Source: Rhodospirillaceae bacterium (GTDB lineage Bacteria; Pseudomonadota; Alphaproteobacteria; GCA-2721365). From it: 61,880 bases of DNA. Where the stretch lies: the NCBI GenBank assembly GCA_002721365.1, contig PBKC01000057.1, positions 1 through 61,880 on the forward strand, in the 5' to 3' direction. The notes below the pieces were generated by a model, which did no database searches, was not told the origin of the DNA, and saw nothing but the letters and a program-made list of their open reading frames with translations. The translations under genes and the position numbers were made by a program. Below are positions 8,682 through 19,238 of the stretch, piece after piece; position 1 is the stretch's first letter, and each line of letters begins with the position of its first letter.

Positions 8682-10022
8682 TCAGTCGACGAAGCCGTAG
8701 GCGCGGGCGATCAGTTCGATCGGATGGGTCGATGGGCTGACCTGCACGGGCTCGCCCTGAAGCTTCTCCATCCCCTGCAGGATGTGCTCGCGCGCCAGCG
8801 GGCATTCCGAGGTCAGATAGGCCTTGTTGTTCTTGAGCGCCGCGCGTGCCGCGGGGCGGCCGACCTTCAACGCCACGGGGAAGTAAGGCTCTTTCGTCCC
8901 CCAGGCGCCGCCATGGCCGGAGCAGCGCTCGATGACGGCAAGATCGATCTCGGGAATCAGCCGGAGCATCTCCACGGCTTTCGGTCCGATGTTCTGGGCT
9001 CGCGCATGGCAGGCGAGATGCACCGAGACGCCACCGTCCAGCGGCTTCAGCCCTTCGGCCAGCCCTTCCTTGCCGGCGATGTCGACGACGTACTGGCTGA
9101 CGTCGGAGGTGTGCTTGGCGAGCTTGGCGATCGCTTCGTTCTCCGGCTGCAGCAGCGGCCATTCGAATTTCAGCATCAGCGCGCAGCTTGGCACCATCGC
9201 GACGATGTCATAGCCCTTGTCGATCCAGGGGCCCAAGGCCTCGGCCACGCGCTGCGCCTTGGCGGCGACCCCGTCGAGATCACCGAGCTCGAGCATCGGC
9301 ATCCCGCAGCATTCGGGATAGACCACCTCGGTTTCGACGCCGTTATGGGCGAGAACCTTCTGTGTCGTCAGGCCGATATCGGGATTGTTGTAGTTCACGA
9401 AGCAGGTGGCGTAGAGGACCACCTTGCGGCCAAAGGCCGGAGCTTCCTTGTTGACCGTCGGCGGCGCGCTTTTCGCCCGCATGGCGAAGGTCTTGCCGTG
9501 ATATTCGGGCAGCTTCGCTTCGGGATGGATGTGGGCGGCCTTTTCCAGAACCCGCCGACCGAGCTTGTTGTCGAGCGAGGTGCCCCAGTTGGCGAGCGAC
9601 GCCACGCTACCCGCGAGTTTGCCGTTGCGGTCGGTCTTGGCGATCTCGCGGTCGGTGAACGGCACTTTGCCTTTCCGGTTCTCGACGGCCCGGTAGCGCA
9701 GCATCAGGTGCGGATAGTCGAGGTCGAACTCGTGCGGCGGCACGTAGGGGCAGCTCACCATGAAGCACAGGTCGCACAGCGTGCAGGCATCGACGACCGG
9801 CTTGAAATCGGCGCTGTCGACCGAATCGAGTTCGCCGCTTTCCGAATCGTCGATCAGGTCGAACAGCCGCGGGAAACTGTCGCAGAGATTGAAACAGCGC
9901 CGGCAGCCATGACAGATGTCGAAGACCCGCCGAAGCTCGGCATCGAGCTTTTCCTCGTCATAGAAATCGGGCTGGTCATAGCGCAGGGGATGGCGCGTCG
10001 GCGCGCCCAAACCACCTTCCAT
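8682..10022 (-). CDS. heterodisulfide-reductase-related Fe-S (CCG-domain) protein
   Basis: 446 aa. The N-terminal ferredoxin-like part has two cysteine clusters, CHGCRRCFNLC and CTLCDLCFMVSCP, suited to two 4Fe-4S clusters. The C-terminal half carries CCG-type motifs (YPECCGMPMLELGD and a second region with ERCSGHGGAWG), as in HdrB/GlpC-type proteins. The second CCG site is degenerate (CSG). No membrane segment. ATG at 10020-10022 chosen with GGAGA upstream; a TTG 24 bases further upstream is the alternative. Genes of this type travel with rubrerythrin and DUF3501. It may pass electrons to rubrerythrin, which here has no rubredoxin domain (inference). Confidence 0.85.
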   Translation of the reverse strand: MEGGLGAPTRHPLRYDQPDFYDEEKLDAELRRVFDICHGCRRCFNLCDSFPRLFDLIDDSESGELDSVDSADFKPVVDACTLCDLCFMVSCPYVPPHEFDLDYPHLMLRYRAVENRKGKVPFTDREIAKTDRNGKLAGSVASLANWGTSLDNKLGRRVLEKAAHIHPEAKLPEYHGKTFAMRAKSAPPTVNKEAPAFGRKVVLYATCFVNYNNPDIGLTTQKVLAHNGVETEVVYPECCGMPMLELGDLDGVAAKAQRVAEALGPWIDKGYDIVAMVPSCALMLKFEWPLLQPENEAIAKLAKHTSDVSQYVVDIAGKEGLAEGLKPLDGGVSVHLACHARAQNIGPKAVEMLRLIPEIDLAVIERCSGHGGAWGTKEPYFPVALKVGRPAARAALKNNKAYLTSECPLAREHILQGMEKLQGEPVQVSPSTHPIELIARAYGFVD

Positions 10023-10143
10023 GGCTCGCGGTCTCCGGCCGTTCAAATTTTCGTGATCGCTGAGGAAAAGACACGGATGGGGACGGTCGTGCCCCCATCC
10101 GGTCTCGGTTCGGACCGGCCGTTACGCCGGCACGATTCCGCGG

Positions 10144-10560
10144 TCAGTCGAGGCCGTCGAGCGCCTTCTGGAAGCGGCCGGCGTGACTGCGCTCGGCCTT
10201 GGCCAGCGTCTCGAACCAGTCCGCGACCTCGTCGAAGCCTTCATCGCGGGCGGTGCGGGCCATACCGGGATACATGTCGGTGTATTCGTGGGTTTCGCCG
10301 GCGATCGCCGACTTCAGGTTGACGTCGGTGGCACCGATGGGCTCACCGGTGGCCGGGTCACCAACCTCCGACAGGAACTCGAGATGGCCGAACGCATGGC
10401 CGGTCTCACCCTCAGCAGTCGAACGGAACACCGCGGCGACGTCGTTGAAGCCTTCGACGTCGGCCTTCTGGGCGAAATAGAGGTAGCGCCGGTTCGCCTG
10501 CGACTCGCCCGCGAACGCTTCCTTCAGATTCTCTTCCGTCTTCGATCCTTTGAGGCTCAT
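10144..10560 (-). CDS. rubrerythrin lacking a rubredoxin domain
   Basis: 138 aa ferritin-like di-iron protein, shaped to reduce hydrogen peroxide. Helix motifs with the expected ligands are seen: [41 protein letters not shown] and [12 protein letters not shown]. The C-terminal rubredoxin domain of classical rubrerythrin is absent, as in sulerythrin-type proteins, so electrons must come from a partner; the adjacent Fe-S protein is a candidate. It is first in the run with the Fe-S and DUF3501 genes. Its own promoter and an Irr-type operator lie between it and irr. Confidence 0.9.
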   Translation of the reverse strand: MSLKGSKTEENLKEAFAGESQANRRYLYFAQKADVEGFNDVAAVFRSTAEGETGHAFGHLEFLSEVGDPATGEPIGATDVNLKSAIAGETHEYTDMYPGMARTARDEGFDEVADWFETLAKAERSHAGRFQKALDGLD

Positions 10561-10640
10561 CTGTTTCTCCCTTCACTGAGGCACTGGCGCCCGGAAAAGA
10601 TCCTGATCCCGTGAACCTCGGGCGACGATTCTGTAGCGCT

Positions 10641-10669
10641 TTTATGCTTTATTATCTGTAGGCTGTCAA
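10641..10669 (-). promoter_or_regulatory. sigma70-type promoter of the rubrerythrin gene
   Basis: On the minus strand TTGACA (10664-10669), a perfect -35, is followed after 17 bases by CATAAA (10641-10646), a 4-of-6 -10. The predicted start near 10634 leaves a leader of about 73 nt before the rubrerythrin ATG. Confidence 0.6.
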
Positions 10670-10671
10670 CG

Positions 10672-10692
10672 AAATTAGAGCAATTCTAATTT
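10672..10692. promoter_or_regulatory. Irr-type iron control element (ICE)
   Basis: An inverted repeat AAATTAGA-N5-TCTAATTT. Its central 17 bases match the ICE consensus TTTAGAANNNTTCTAAA at 11 of 14 defined positions. It lies immediately upstream of the rubrerythrin -35 box and just downstream of the irr-like gene, so it most likely controls the rubrerythrin run. Confidence 0.6.
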
Positions 10693-10706
10693 GTTGAGAG
10701 GGGTTC

Positions 10707-11150
10707 TCAGTCGCTGGTTCGCGGGGCTTCGTCGCGCACGCGGATGATGACCTCGACGCGGCTGATCTCGCGGCCTTCCGCCGGCGCCGGAAGCGAATCG
10801 ATGCGCACTTGATCGCCCGGAATGTCCTCCAGCGTGCTGGTGTTCTCGTGGAAGAAGTGGTGGTGATGGCCGGTGTTGGTGTCGAAATAGGAACGCCCCG
10901 AATCGACCACCAGCTCGTTCAGCAGACCTGCGCTCGTGAACTGATGAAGCGTGTTGTAGACCGTCGCCAGCGACACGCGGACGCGCGCCGCCAGGGCTTC
11001 GCTGTGAAGCTGCTCCGCCGTCACATGGCGGTCTCCCCGTTCGAACAGCAGGCGCGCCAACGACAGGCGTTGCCGGGTGGGACGAAGGCCGACCGACTTC
11101 AAAAGGTCGAGGGCGTTGCTATAAGTACGGTTCGATTCCATAGCCGTCAC
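10707..11150 (-). CDS. irr: Fur-family iron response regulator (Irr type)
   Basis: 147 aa. A winged-helix Fur fold with SVGLRPTRQRLSLARLLFE and the recognition helix VSLATVYNTLHQF, then the histidine-rich GHHHHFFHENT typical of Irr, the heme-responsive regulator of alphaproteobacteria. The C-terminal CxxC zinc motifs of classical Fur are missing. A PerR-like role is the alternative. Starts ATG at 11150 or ATG nine bases downstream; no strong Shine-Dalgarno decides. An Irr-type operator sits between this gene and rubrerythrin, which supports the assignment and a role in iron and peroxide balance. A second, Fur/Mur-like paralogue is at 39029-39451. Confidence 0.8.
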   Translation of the reverse strand: MTAMESNRTYSNALDLLKSVGLRPTRQRLSLARLLFERGDRHVTAEQLHSEALAARVRVSLATVYNTLHQFTSAGLLNELVVDSGRSYFDTNTGHHHHFFHENTSTLEDIPGDQVRIDSLPAPAEGREISRVEVIIRVRDEAPRTSD

Positions 11151-11259
11151 AGGGTCATAGATCCAAAGGCAAGTCCGAGCGGAAACGCTAGTCCCGAACT
11201 TAAGTTTATAACAAGTACAATCTTGGTGCAGAACGCCGCTCCGGCAAGGGGCTTCGCGG

Positions 11260-12657
11260 TTACTGACCGGAGCGGAGTCTGTCCACGAGCTGCCTGACGG
11301 TCGGGATGAAACCGTTCGAATAGAAGGGGTCTTCCGCGAAGCGGTACGCCCCGTGACCCGAGAACATCAACTGGTTCTCGACATCGTCCGTCAGATGTAT
11401 GGCCTGCAGCGTCTTCTGGATGCAGTAGCTCCGCGGATCCGCCTTCTTGCCGGTGGTGCCGGTCTCGTTCTGTGCCCAGTTGCTGAACTGGCACGCACTC
11501 AGGCAGCCCATGCAGTTGATCTGATCGGTGCGGATCTCGTTGGCGTTCTCGGGCGTCACGAAAATCAGCGTTGAGTCGGGGGTCCGCATCGCCTCGGTAA
11601 AGCCTTCGGCGATCCATCCCACACACCGCCTCTTGTCCGCTTCGGTCACGAAGACCTGCCGGCCGCGGGCACCGATCGACAGCGGAGTCGAATGGGCGCC
11701 CAGGGGCTCCGTCGTGTAGGCGACTTGACGCTCGCTTCGTTCCCGCAGTTCCTCGATGAAGCTGTTGTCCACTGCCGACGACCAGAAACCTGTCGGGCTG
11801 TAGCGATTGAGGAAGATGTCGCCTTCGCGGAGCGTCAGCAGTTTCTGCTTCCAGGCGTCGGAGATCGGGCTTTCCTGGGTCAGCAGCGGCCGGGTCCCGA
11901 ACTGAAAGGCGATCGGTCCGAGCTCGGGGTTCTCGATCCAATCCTCCCAGTCTTCCAGGCACCAGACGCCGCCAGCCATGAAGATCGGCACGTTATCCAG
12001 CCCGAATTCCCGCATCACCTCGCGAATTTCGCGCACCCGCGGGTAGGGCGGTTGCGGTTCCAGCGGGTTCTCGCTGTTCGAGAGACCGTTGTGACCGCCG
12101 GCGCGCCACGGATCCTCGTAGACGACGCCGCCCAGGCCCTCGGGATACTTGTTGTAGGCCCGCTTCCACAGAGCGCGGAAGGCGCGCGCCGAGGAGACGA
12201 TCGGGTAGTAGTAGACGTTGTGCTTTGCGGCGATCTCGGCGATCCGGTACGGCATGCCCGCACCGCAGGTGACGCCGTGGATCAGGCCTGCCGCGCCACT
12301 CAGAACGCCTTCCAGCACGGTCTCGGCGGCGGCCATTTCCCACAGCACGTTCATGTGGATGCGGCCTTCGCCACCGGCGATCTCATGGGCGATCTGGGCC
12401 TGGGCGATTCCGCCGCGTATCGCATAGGCCACCAGTTCATCGTGGCGCTCGCGACGCGTCTTGCCGTGATAGACGACCGGCACGAAGTTGCCGTCCTCGT
12501 CATAGAAGTCGGCATTGACCCCCGAAAAGGTCCCGACACCGCCCGCGGCCGCCCAAGCGCCGGAGCTTTCGCCATTGGATACGGCGATCCCTTTGCCGCC
12601 TTCGACAAGCGGCAGGACTTCTCGCCCGGAAATGACGATGGGGTTCAGCGGCTTCAA
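11260..12657 (-). CDS. nitronate monooxygenase-like FMN oxidoreductase with C-terminal Cys cluster
   Basis: 465 aa TIM-barrel flavoprotein of the nitronate monooxygenase/2-nitropropane dioxygenase superfamily. It shows KGIAVSNGESSGAWAAAGG near the N-terminus, GAAGLIHGVTCGAGMPY, FMAGGVWCLEDWEDW and AFQFGTRPLLTQE. It is longer than classical nitronate monooxygenases by a C-terminal region containing CMGCLSACQ (Cys382, Cys385, Cys389) and a further Cys in YCIQKTLQ, a layout that could hold an Fe-S cluster. Substrate unknown. TTG start with GGAGG seven bases upstream. It is followed by irr after about 110 bp. Confidence 0.8.
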   Translation of the reverse strand: MKPLNPIVISGREVLPLVEGGKGIAVSNGESSGAWAAAGGVGTFSGVNADFYDEDGNFVPVVYHGKTRRERHDELVAYAIRGGIAQAQIAHEIAGGEGRIHMNVLWEMAAAETVLEGVLSGAAGLIHGVTCGAGMPYRIAEIAAKHNVYYYPIVSSARAFRALWKRAYNKYPEGLGGVVYEDPWRAGGHNGLSNSENPLEPQPPYPRVREIREVMREFGLDNVPIFMAGGVWCLEDWEDWIENPELGPIAFQFGTRPLLTQESPISDAWKQKLLTLREGDIFLNRYSPTGFWSSAVDNSFIEELRERSERQVAYTTEPLGAHSTPLSIGARGRQVFVTEADKRRCVGWIAEGFTEAMRTPDSTLIFVTPENANEIRTDQINCMGCLSACQFSNWAQNETGTTGKKADPRSYCIQKTLQAIHLTDDVENQLMFSGHGAYRFAEDPFYSNGFIPTVRQLVDRLRSGQ

Positions 12658-12708
12658 TCAATAACCTCCGGTTCGCCCGATGTTTCGGCGGCGCCGGTCT
12701 ACCACGAC

Positions 12709-12728
12709 TCGCGCCCAAATGGGCGCGA
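12709..12728. terminator. hairpin downstream of the GDPD gene
   Basis: A 20-base perfect palindrome with TCGCGCCCA and TGGGCGCGA arms lies seven bases beyond the GDPD stop. There is no T-run, so it may stabilise a 3' end rather than act as a true intrinsic terminator. Confidence 0.35.
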
Positions 12729-12734
12729 ATTGCC

Positions 12735-13556
12735 TCACTCGAGGGCAATATGGCGACGATTCTTTAAAAGGCTAGGGGAGTCTGGACGCCTGTTCACCCC
12801 CGAAAATACCCTCATGGCGTCCGGCCGGTCGGTAATGATGCTGTGAACGCCTTGTCGAAACAGGGCAAGCGCCCGGCCCGGCGCGTTGACCGTGTAGGCG
12901 ACGACGTACAGCCCCGCCGCTTTCGCGGCCCGACAGAGACCGGCGTCGAGTCTGTCCTGTCGACAGTGCACCGACACCGCACCGAGATCACGGGCGCGAC
13001 GAAACGTGTCCGGCCGCCAGCGATGGACGAGGAGACCGAGCGGCAGAGCCGGTGCTATGGCGCCGACGGCCGCCAAAGCTTCCGGACCGAACGATGACAC
13101 CAGCGGCGGTGGGCGCCGGCTCGGCCATGATGCGGCGATCGTTTCCGTCAACGCCGCCGCGAGACGCGTTTCCTGTCCGGTCGGCCCCTTGATCTCCAGG
13201 TTGGGGCGCAGACCGAGCTTGGCGCATGCCGCCAGGGCTGCTCTCAAAGTAGGCACTTGCTCACCGGCGAAGGCGGATCCCCAATGGGATCCGGCATCGA
13301 GACACGCCACCGCCGCTGCTTTCATGCCCTCGACCTGTCCGGGATGGCCGGTGGTGCGTGTCGTGGTATCGTCATGCATCAGCACGCAGACACCGTCCGC
13401 GGTGATGCGCACGTCACACTCCACGGCTCGGGCGCCCATCGCCGCGGCGGCCGCGAAGGCGGCGATCGTGTTCTCCGGCGCGCATCGGGGGGCGCCCCGA
13501 TGCGCCACCACCGCTGGAAGCAGACGGGAAACATCGGGCGAAAAAGCGGTTTTCAC
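12735..13556 (-). CDS. glycerophosphodiester phosphodiesterase family protein
   Basis: 273 aa. The GDPD TIM-barrel landmarks are present: VVAHRGAPRCAPENTIAAF with the catalytic HRG, AVECDVRITADGVCVLMHDDTTTRTT with the metal-binding E.D and the HD pair, and LEIKGPTG. It hydrolyses glycerophosphodiesters to glycerol-3-phosphate and an alcohol, part of phospholipid turnover. No signal peptide is visible, so it is probably cytoplasmic (UgpQ-like). GTG start. It is divergent from the TetR gene with only about 43 bases between, so the two probably share control sequences. Confidence 0.9.
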   Translation of the reverse strand: MKTAFSPDVSRLLPAVVAHRGAPRCAPENTIAAFAAAAAMGARAVECDVRITADGVCVLMHDDTTTRTTGHPGQVEGMKAAAVACLDAGSHWGSAFAGEQVPTLRAALAACAKLGLRPNLEIKGPTGQETRLAAALTETIAASWPSRRPPPLVSSFGPEALAAVGAIAPALPLGLLVHRWRPDTFRRARDLGAVSVHCRQDRLDAGLCRAAKAAGLYVVAYTVNAPGRALALFRQGVHSIITDRPDAMRVFSGVNRRPDSPSLLKNRRHIALE

Positions 13557-13599
13557 AGTTCAAACGTCCGAATAGACTTCACTTATTCCCGAGGTGCTG

Positions 13600-14307
13600 A
13601 TGGCGGAATCGATAAAAAACCTTCTCGACACACTTTGCGAGGATCCGGGCAATTGCCGTGAGCGGCTGCTCAATGCGGCGGGTCTCCTGTTCGCGGCGCG
13701 TGGCCTGGAGGGAGTTTCGACGCGGGAACTGACCCGCGCAGCCGACGCCAACCTTTCCGCCATTGCCTATTATTTCGGCGGCAAGGACAACCTCTATAAG
13801 GAAGCGGTCGAGGATGCGATTGCCCGCGCACGGGAAGTGGTCGGCGGCACGCTGGAGAACCTCGTCGCGGATACCAATAGGGCCGGGAACGATCCGCGCC
13901 TTCTGGCGCGCGCCGCGATCCGTTTCGTGCGTGACTATGCCCACGCTATTCTCAGTGTCGATCCGGCGAACTGGCGCCGCCAGCTCCTGATGCGGGAGAT
14001 GGACAGCCCTGGCGAGGCTTTCGACCACCTTTACAAGGCCGTGTTCCAGCCGCATTGGACCGCTTTCGCCGGCTTGGTCGGCAAGGCGTTGGGACAGCCG
14101 CCGGACGAGACTCGGGTCATGATCCTGTCCAGCGCGCTGTTCGGGCAGTGCCTCACCTTCAACCGCAACCGGTGGGTGATTCTGCGGAATCTGGGTTGGG
14201 ACGAATATGCGCCGGAGCAGATCGACATAATCGTCGAGACGATTCTTCCCGGCATTCTTGGCGCGCTCGGCCTTCCTCAGGACGAACTGGGCGCCGCCGC
14301 CGCCTGA
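13600..14307 (+). CDS. TetR family regulator with CerR-type C-terminal domain
   Basis: 235 aa. The N-terminal helix-turn-helix reads LLNAAGLLFAARGLEGVSTRELTRAADANLSAIAYYFGGKDNLYKEAV, the canonical TetR motif. The ligand-binding half (FQPHWTAFAGLVGKALG and ALFGQCLTFNRNRW) resembles the CerR/YbiH-type domain. A GTG at 13594 is possible, but GAGG at 13591-13594 suits the ATG at 13600. It lies divergent to GDPD and 113 bp before the HD-domain gene on the same strand. Either could be its target; the inducer is unknown. Confidence 0.88.
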   Translation: MAESIKNLLDTLCEDPGNCRERLLNAAGLLFAARGLEGVSTRELTRAADANLSAIAYYFGGKDNLYKEAVEDAIARAREVVGGTLENLVADTNRAGNDPRLLARAAIRFVRDYAHAILSVDPANWRRQLLMREMDSPGEAFDHLYKAVFQPHWTAFAGLVGKALGQPPDETRVMILSSALFGQCLTFNRNRWVILRNLGWDEYAPEQIDIIVETILPGILGALGLPQDELGAAAA

Positions 14308-14420
14308 GACTGCACCGGCGGTGTCCGCTGCCGTTTGACGGCCGCGACCTTTCCACCATAGGCTTCTCCGAGACTCGCCGCCGACAAAGAAGCGGCTTCC
14401 AGGGAGGTCCATTCCACTCG

Positions 14421-15179
14421 ATGAATACGAAACCATCACTGTCCGATCTCGCCGATCAGGCGGAGTATCAACAGCTCAAGGAATTCGAGGACTGTCTCGC
14501 CACCAAGTCGCTGCTCTTTCATCTGGGCGACGGCTACTGGTCGCAGGATATCGGCTTCGGCAAAGGCACGGGCAAGCGCCTGCTGATGGGCGAGGACCCG
14601 CGGCTGCCGAAGATGCCGGACAAACCGACGCTGCAGGACTTCTTCCGTTGCCGGTTCGCCCCCGCCCAGACCCAGCATCTGTTGCAGAGCGCGCGTCTGG
14701 CGAAGAAGAACGGCATGTCGGAAAAGGTGATCATGGCCTGCCTGCTGCACGACATCTCGGTGGCGGGCTTCATCCGGGCCGATCACGGTTACTGGGGCGC
14801 GCAGCTCATCGAGCCCTATGTCGACGAGGAGGTGAGCTGGTCGATCCGCGTGCATCAGAGCCTGCGGTTCTTTCCTGACGAGTCGGTCGGCTATCCCTAT
14901 CCGCCCAACTACATCACCATGTTCGGTGCCGACTACAAGCCGGAGCCTTATATCGTCGCCGAGTACGAGCGCGCGCGGAACCACAAGTGGTACATGACGT
15001 CGCGGATGATCTGCGTGAACGACCTCTATTCGTTCGATCCCGATCTGGTGGTCGAGCTGGAGGAGTTCGATGATCTGATCGGGCGCAATTTCCGCCAGCC
15101 CGAGGAAGGGCTCGGTAACGACAACACGCCATCCTCACACATGTGGCGGACGCTCAGGCAGCCCTGCAACGCGCTGTAG
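14421..15179 (+). CDS. HD-domain-like protein of unknown function
   Basis: 252 aa. One HD-type motif is visible (KVIMACLLHDISVAGF), followed by additional histidines (DHGYWGAQLI and IRVHQSLRF) that could complete a metal-dependent phosphohydrolase site. I do not recognise a named family. ATG chosen with AGGGAGG at 14401-14407. The frame is open farther upstream only across the spacer and the TetR gene. It sits downstream of the TetR regulator and ends before a strong terminator. Confidence 0.65.
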   Translation: MNTKPSLSDLADQAEYQQLKEFEDCLATKSLLFHLGDGYWSQDIGFGKGTGKRLLMGEDPRLPKMPDKPTLQDFFRCRFAPAQTQHLLQSARLAKKNGMSEKVIMACLLHDISVAGFIRADHGYWGAQLIEPYVDEEVSWSIRVHQSLRFFPDESVGYPYPPNYITMFGADYKPEPYIVAEYERARNHKWYMTSRMICVNDLYSFDPDLVVELEEFDDLIGRNFRQPEEGLGNDNTPSSHMWRTLRQPCNAL

Positions 15180-15208
15180 AGTTCCCAGCTTCCGCCGTCT
15201 GGAAACGC

Positions 15209-15240
15209 AAACGGCCCGGGAACTTCCCGGGCCGTTTTTT
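15209..15240. terminator. Rho-independent terminator between the HD-domain gene and pnp
   Basis: ACGGCCCGGG/CCCGGGCCGT with an AACTT loop is followed by a run of six T on the plus strand (15235-15240). On the minus strand a shorter T run follows, so it may also stop pnp transcription from the opposite side. Confidence 0.85.
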
Positions 15241-15264
15241 CGTGGCCGAAACGACCGGTGACGC

Positions 15265-17385
<2,121 letters not shown>

Positions 17386-17403
17386 CTATCCATTCCTTCC
17401 ATT

Positions 17404-17504
17404 CCGGACTTCCGAGTCCGGCATCGGGCGGCGGGGGCCTTCCCCCGGCGCCTGCGGCGGTCCCAATAGACCGCGACCGGGCGACGGCCTTCCGCTGCCC
17501 GGTC
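17404..17504 (-). promoter_or_regulatory. structured leader between rpsO and pnp
   Basis: Read on the minus strand, the 147-base rpsO-pnp spacer holds an 8-bp stem GACCGGGC/GCCCGGTC (arms at 17497-17504 and 17475-17482), a G5/C5 stem around 17430-17450 and a 7-bp stem CCGGACT/AGTCCGG (17404-17421) close to the pnp ribosome-binding region (GGAAGG). In E. coli an RNase III-cut hairpin here mediates PNPase autoregulation (established); the same role here is inferred. Confidence 0.45.
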
Positions 17505-17532
17505 CTTCAGCAACCCTCGCGGTGACCGCTTG

Positions 17533-17802
17533 TCAGCGGCGCAGGCCGAGGCGCTGGATCAGGGTGCTGTACCGCTCGTTGTCGCGGCTCTTCAGATAGT
17601 CGAGCATCCGGCGGCGCTGGCTGACCAGCATCAGCAGACCACGGCGGGAGTGCACGTCCTTCTTATGGGTCTTGAAGTGCTCGGTCAGGTTGACGATCCG
17701 TTCGGTCAGGATCGCGACCTGCACTTCCGGAGATCCGGTATCTCCCTCACCCCGCGCATACTCCTTGATCAGGCTCTCCTTGCGCTCCGTAGTGATCGAC
17801 AT
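17533..17802 (-). CDS. rpsO: 30S ribosomal protein S15
   Basis: 89 aa, exactly the standard S15 length. The sequence begins [20 protein letters not shown] and contains [33 protein letters not shown] and RRRMLDYLK, the helices that bind the 16S rRNA three-way junction. The ATG at 17800-17802 was chosen by homology; the frame is open far upstream over truB sequence. Between truB and pnp in the conserved order. Confidence 0.98.
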   Translation of the reverse strand: MSITTERKESLIKEYARGEGDTGSPEVQVAILTERIVNLTEHFKTHKKDVHSRRGLLMLVSQRRRMLDYLKSRDNERYSTLIQRLGLRR

Positions 17803-17852
17803 CGCAGCTTCTCTCTTCTCTCTCTTTCGTCTGAGGTCTTTTACGCAAAACG

Positions 17853-18776
17853 TCAGAAATTGAACACACGAATCGGACGAATTTCGCCGCCCGCCAGTCG
17901 GGCGAGGGCGACAGGGCGTCCGGCAAACTGGGTACAGAAAGGCTCTTCGTCGCGGACGCCGGCCGGCCGTCGGATCAACGGGACCATCTGTCCGTTCTTC
18001 AGCCGCTGTGCCTGCCCGGCGTCCAGCTCCACCGCCGGCATCCGCGACAGGGCGGCGGCCACCGACAGCACGCTTCGGTCGAGGTCGCCTTCGACGATAC
18101 GGGATTCCAGCGCATTCAGGGTCAGGGCCGTCGCGCTGTCGAACGCACCGACGCGCAGCCGGCGGAGCGCGGTGACATGGCCGACCGTTCCCAGTGCGAC
18201 AGCCAGGTCGCGCGCCAGCGCTCGCACATAAGTGCCTTTGCCGCATTCGACCTCGAAGCAGCCGTGGTCGGGGTCCGGCGAATCGACGAGCGACAGGCGC
18301 TCGACCCGGATCGGTCGGGCCGAGAGGGTGGGCATCTCATCCCGCCGCGCGAGATCGTAGGCCCGGCGGCCATCGACCTTGATCGCCGAGAAATGGGGCG
18401 GCACCTGCATGATCTCGCCCTGGAAGGCGGGCAGCGCCGCTTCGATCTCCGCCCGGTCCGGGCGGACCGGACTGGTGGCGGTGACGCGGCCCTCGGCGTC
18501 GTCGGTATCCCGTCCTTCGCCCCAGCGCACGGTGAATCGGTAGGCCTTGTCGGCGTCCATGACGTAGGACACCGTCTTGGTCGCTTCGCCGATCGCGATC
18601 GGCAGGATCCCTTCGGCCATCGGGTCCAGCGTGCCGCCGTGACCGACCTTCTTCACGCCGATCAGGCGGCGGACGCGCGCCACGACAGCGGCGGACGTCA
18701 TGCCGCCTTCCTTGTCGATCACCAGCCAGCCATGCGGGGTCGGCCGGGCCACGACATCCGGTCGGCTACCGTTCAT
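17853..18776 (-). CDS. truB: tRNA pseudouridine(55) synthase
   Basis: 307 aa. It makes pseudouridine 55 in the T-loop of tRNAs. The catalytic segment [24 protein letters not shown] contains the nucleophilic Asp. Other family motifs are [35 protein letters not shown] and KCGTY-type residues in [16 protein letters not shown]. The ATG at 18776 overlaps the end of rbfA by 11 bases and puts the start at the usual distance from the core; a start at 18803 would give 316 aa. rbfA-truB-rpsO order is conserved. Confidence 0.95.
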   Translation of the reverse strand: MNGSRPDVVARPTPHGWLVIDKEGGMTSAAVVARVRRLIGVKKVGHGGTLDPMAEGILPIAIGEATKTVSYVMDADKAYRFTVRWGEGRDTDDAEGRVTATSPVRPDRAEIEAALPAFQGEIMQVPPHFSAIKVDGRRAYDLARRDEMPTLSARPIRVERLSLVDSPDPDHGCFEVECGKGTYVRALARDLAVALGTVGHVTALRRLRVGAFDSATALTLNALESRIVEGDLDRSVLSVAAALSRMPAVELDAGQAQRLKNGQMVPLIRRPAGVRDEEPFCTQFAGRPVALARLAGGEIRPIRVFNF

Positions 18777-19182
18777 CGTCGGACTCGTCCGGTTCGGGCT
18801 CATCGCTCAGCAGGTCGCTGATGCGGGCCGCCTGATCGAAGGAGCGGTCGGCTTCGAAATGCAGCCGCGGGGCGAAGCGCAGACGTGCCATCCGCGTGAC
18901 GTTGCCCGAAAGATAGGACGACGCCCGCCTCAGCCCGCCGAGAATCTGTCCGGCATCTCCGCCCCCCAGGGGACAGACGAAGACCGTGGCGTTACGAAGA
19001 TCCGGGCTCATCCTGACTTCGGTGACCGTGATCGATGCACCGGCGATCGCCGGATCGTGAAGGTCGCCCCGCATCAGGATTTCGGACAAGGCGTGGCGGA
19101 TCGATTCGCCCACGCGAAGCTGGCGCTGACCGCTGCCGGGGCGGTCAGCCGCATCGGTGTTATCTGAGTGCCGTTTCGACAT
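18766..19182 (-). CDS. rbfA: 30S ribosome-binding factor A
   Basis: 138 aa assembly factor that binds the pre-16S 5' helix. The KH-like fold is recognisable from RQLRVGESIRHALSEILMRGDLHDP and ITVTEVRMSPDLRNATVFVCPLGG, ending in LRFAPRLHFEADRSFDQAARISDLL. The tail is acidic ([10 protein letters not shown]). The ATG at 19182 is preferred over an upstream GTG at 19224. Its end overlaps the truB start. Confidence 0.95.
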   Translation of the reverse strand: MSKRHSDNTDAADRPGSGQRQLRVGESIRHALSEILMRGDLHDPAIAGASITVTEVRMSPDLRNATVFVCPLGGGDAGQILGGLRRASSYLSGNVTRMARLRFAPRLHFEADRSFDQAARISDLLSDEPEPDESDDER

Positions 19183-19238
19183 GGAATCGTCATCGCCCTG
19201 CGGGGCCGCCCGATGCGGCCCCACGAATCGGCCCCTGC

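Noticed and set aside
8724..10322. A 532-codon plus-strand frame opposite the Fe-S protein and rubrerythrin
   Set aside because: No motifs, and both minus-strand genes show clear cysteine and di-iron motifs.
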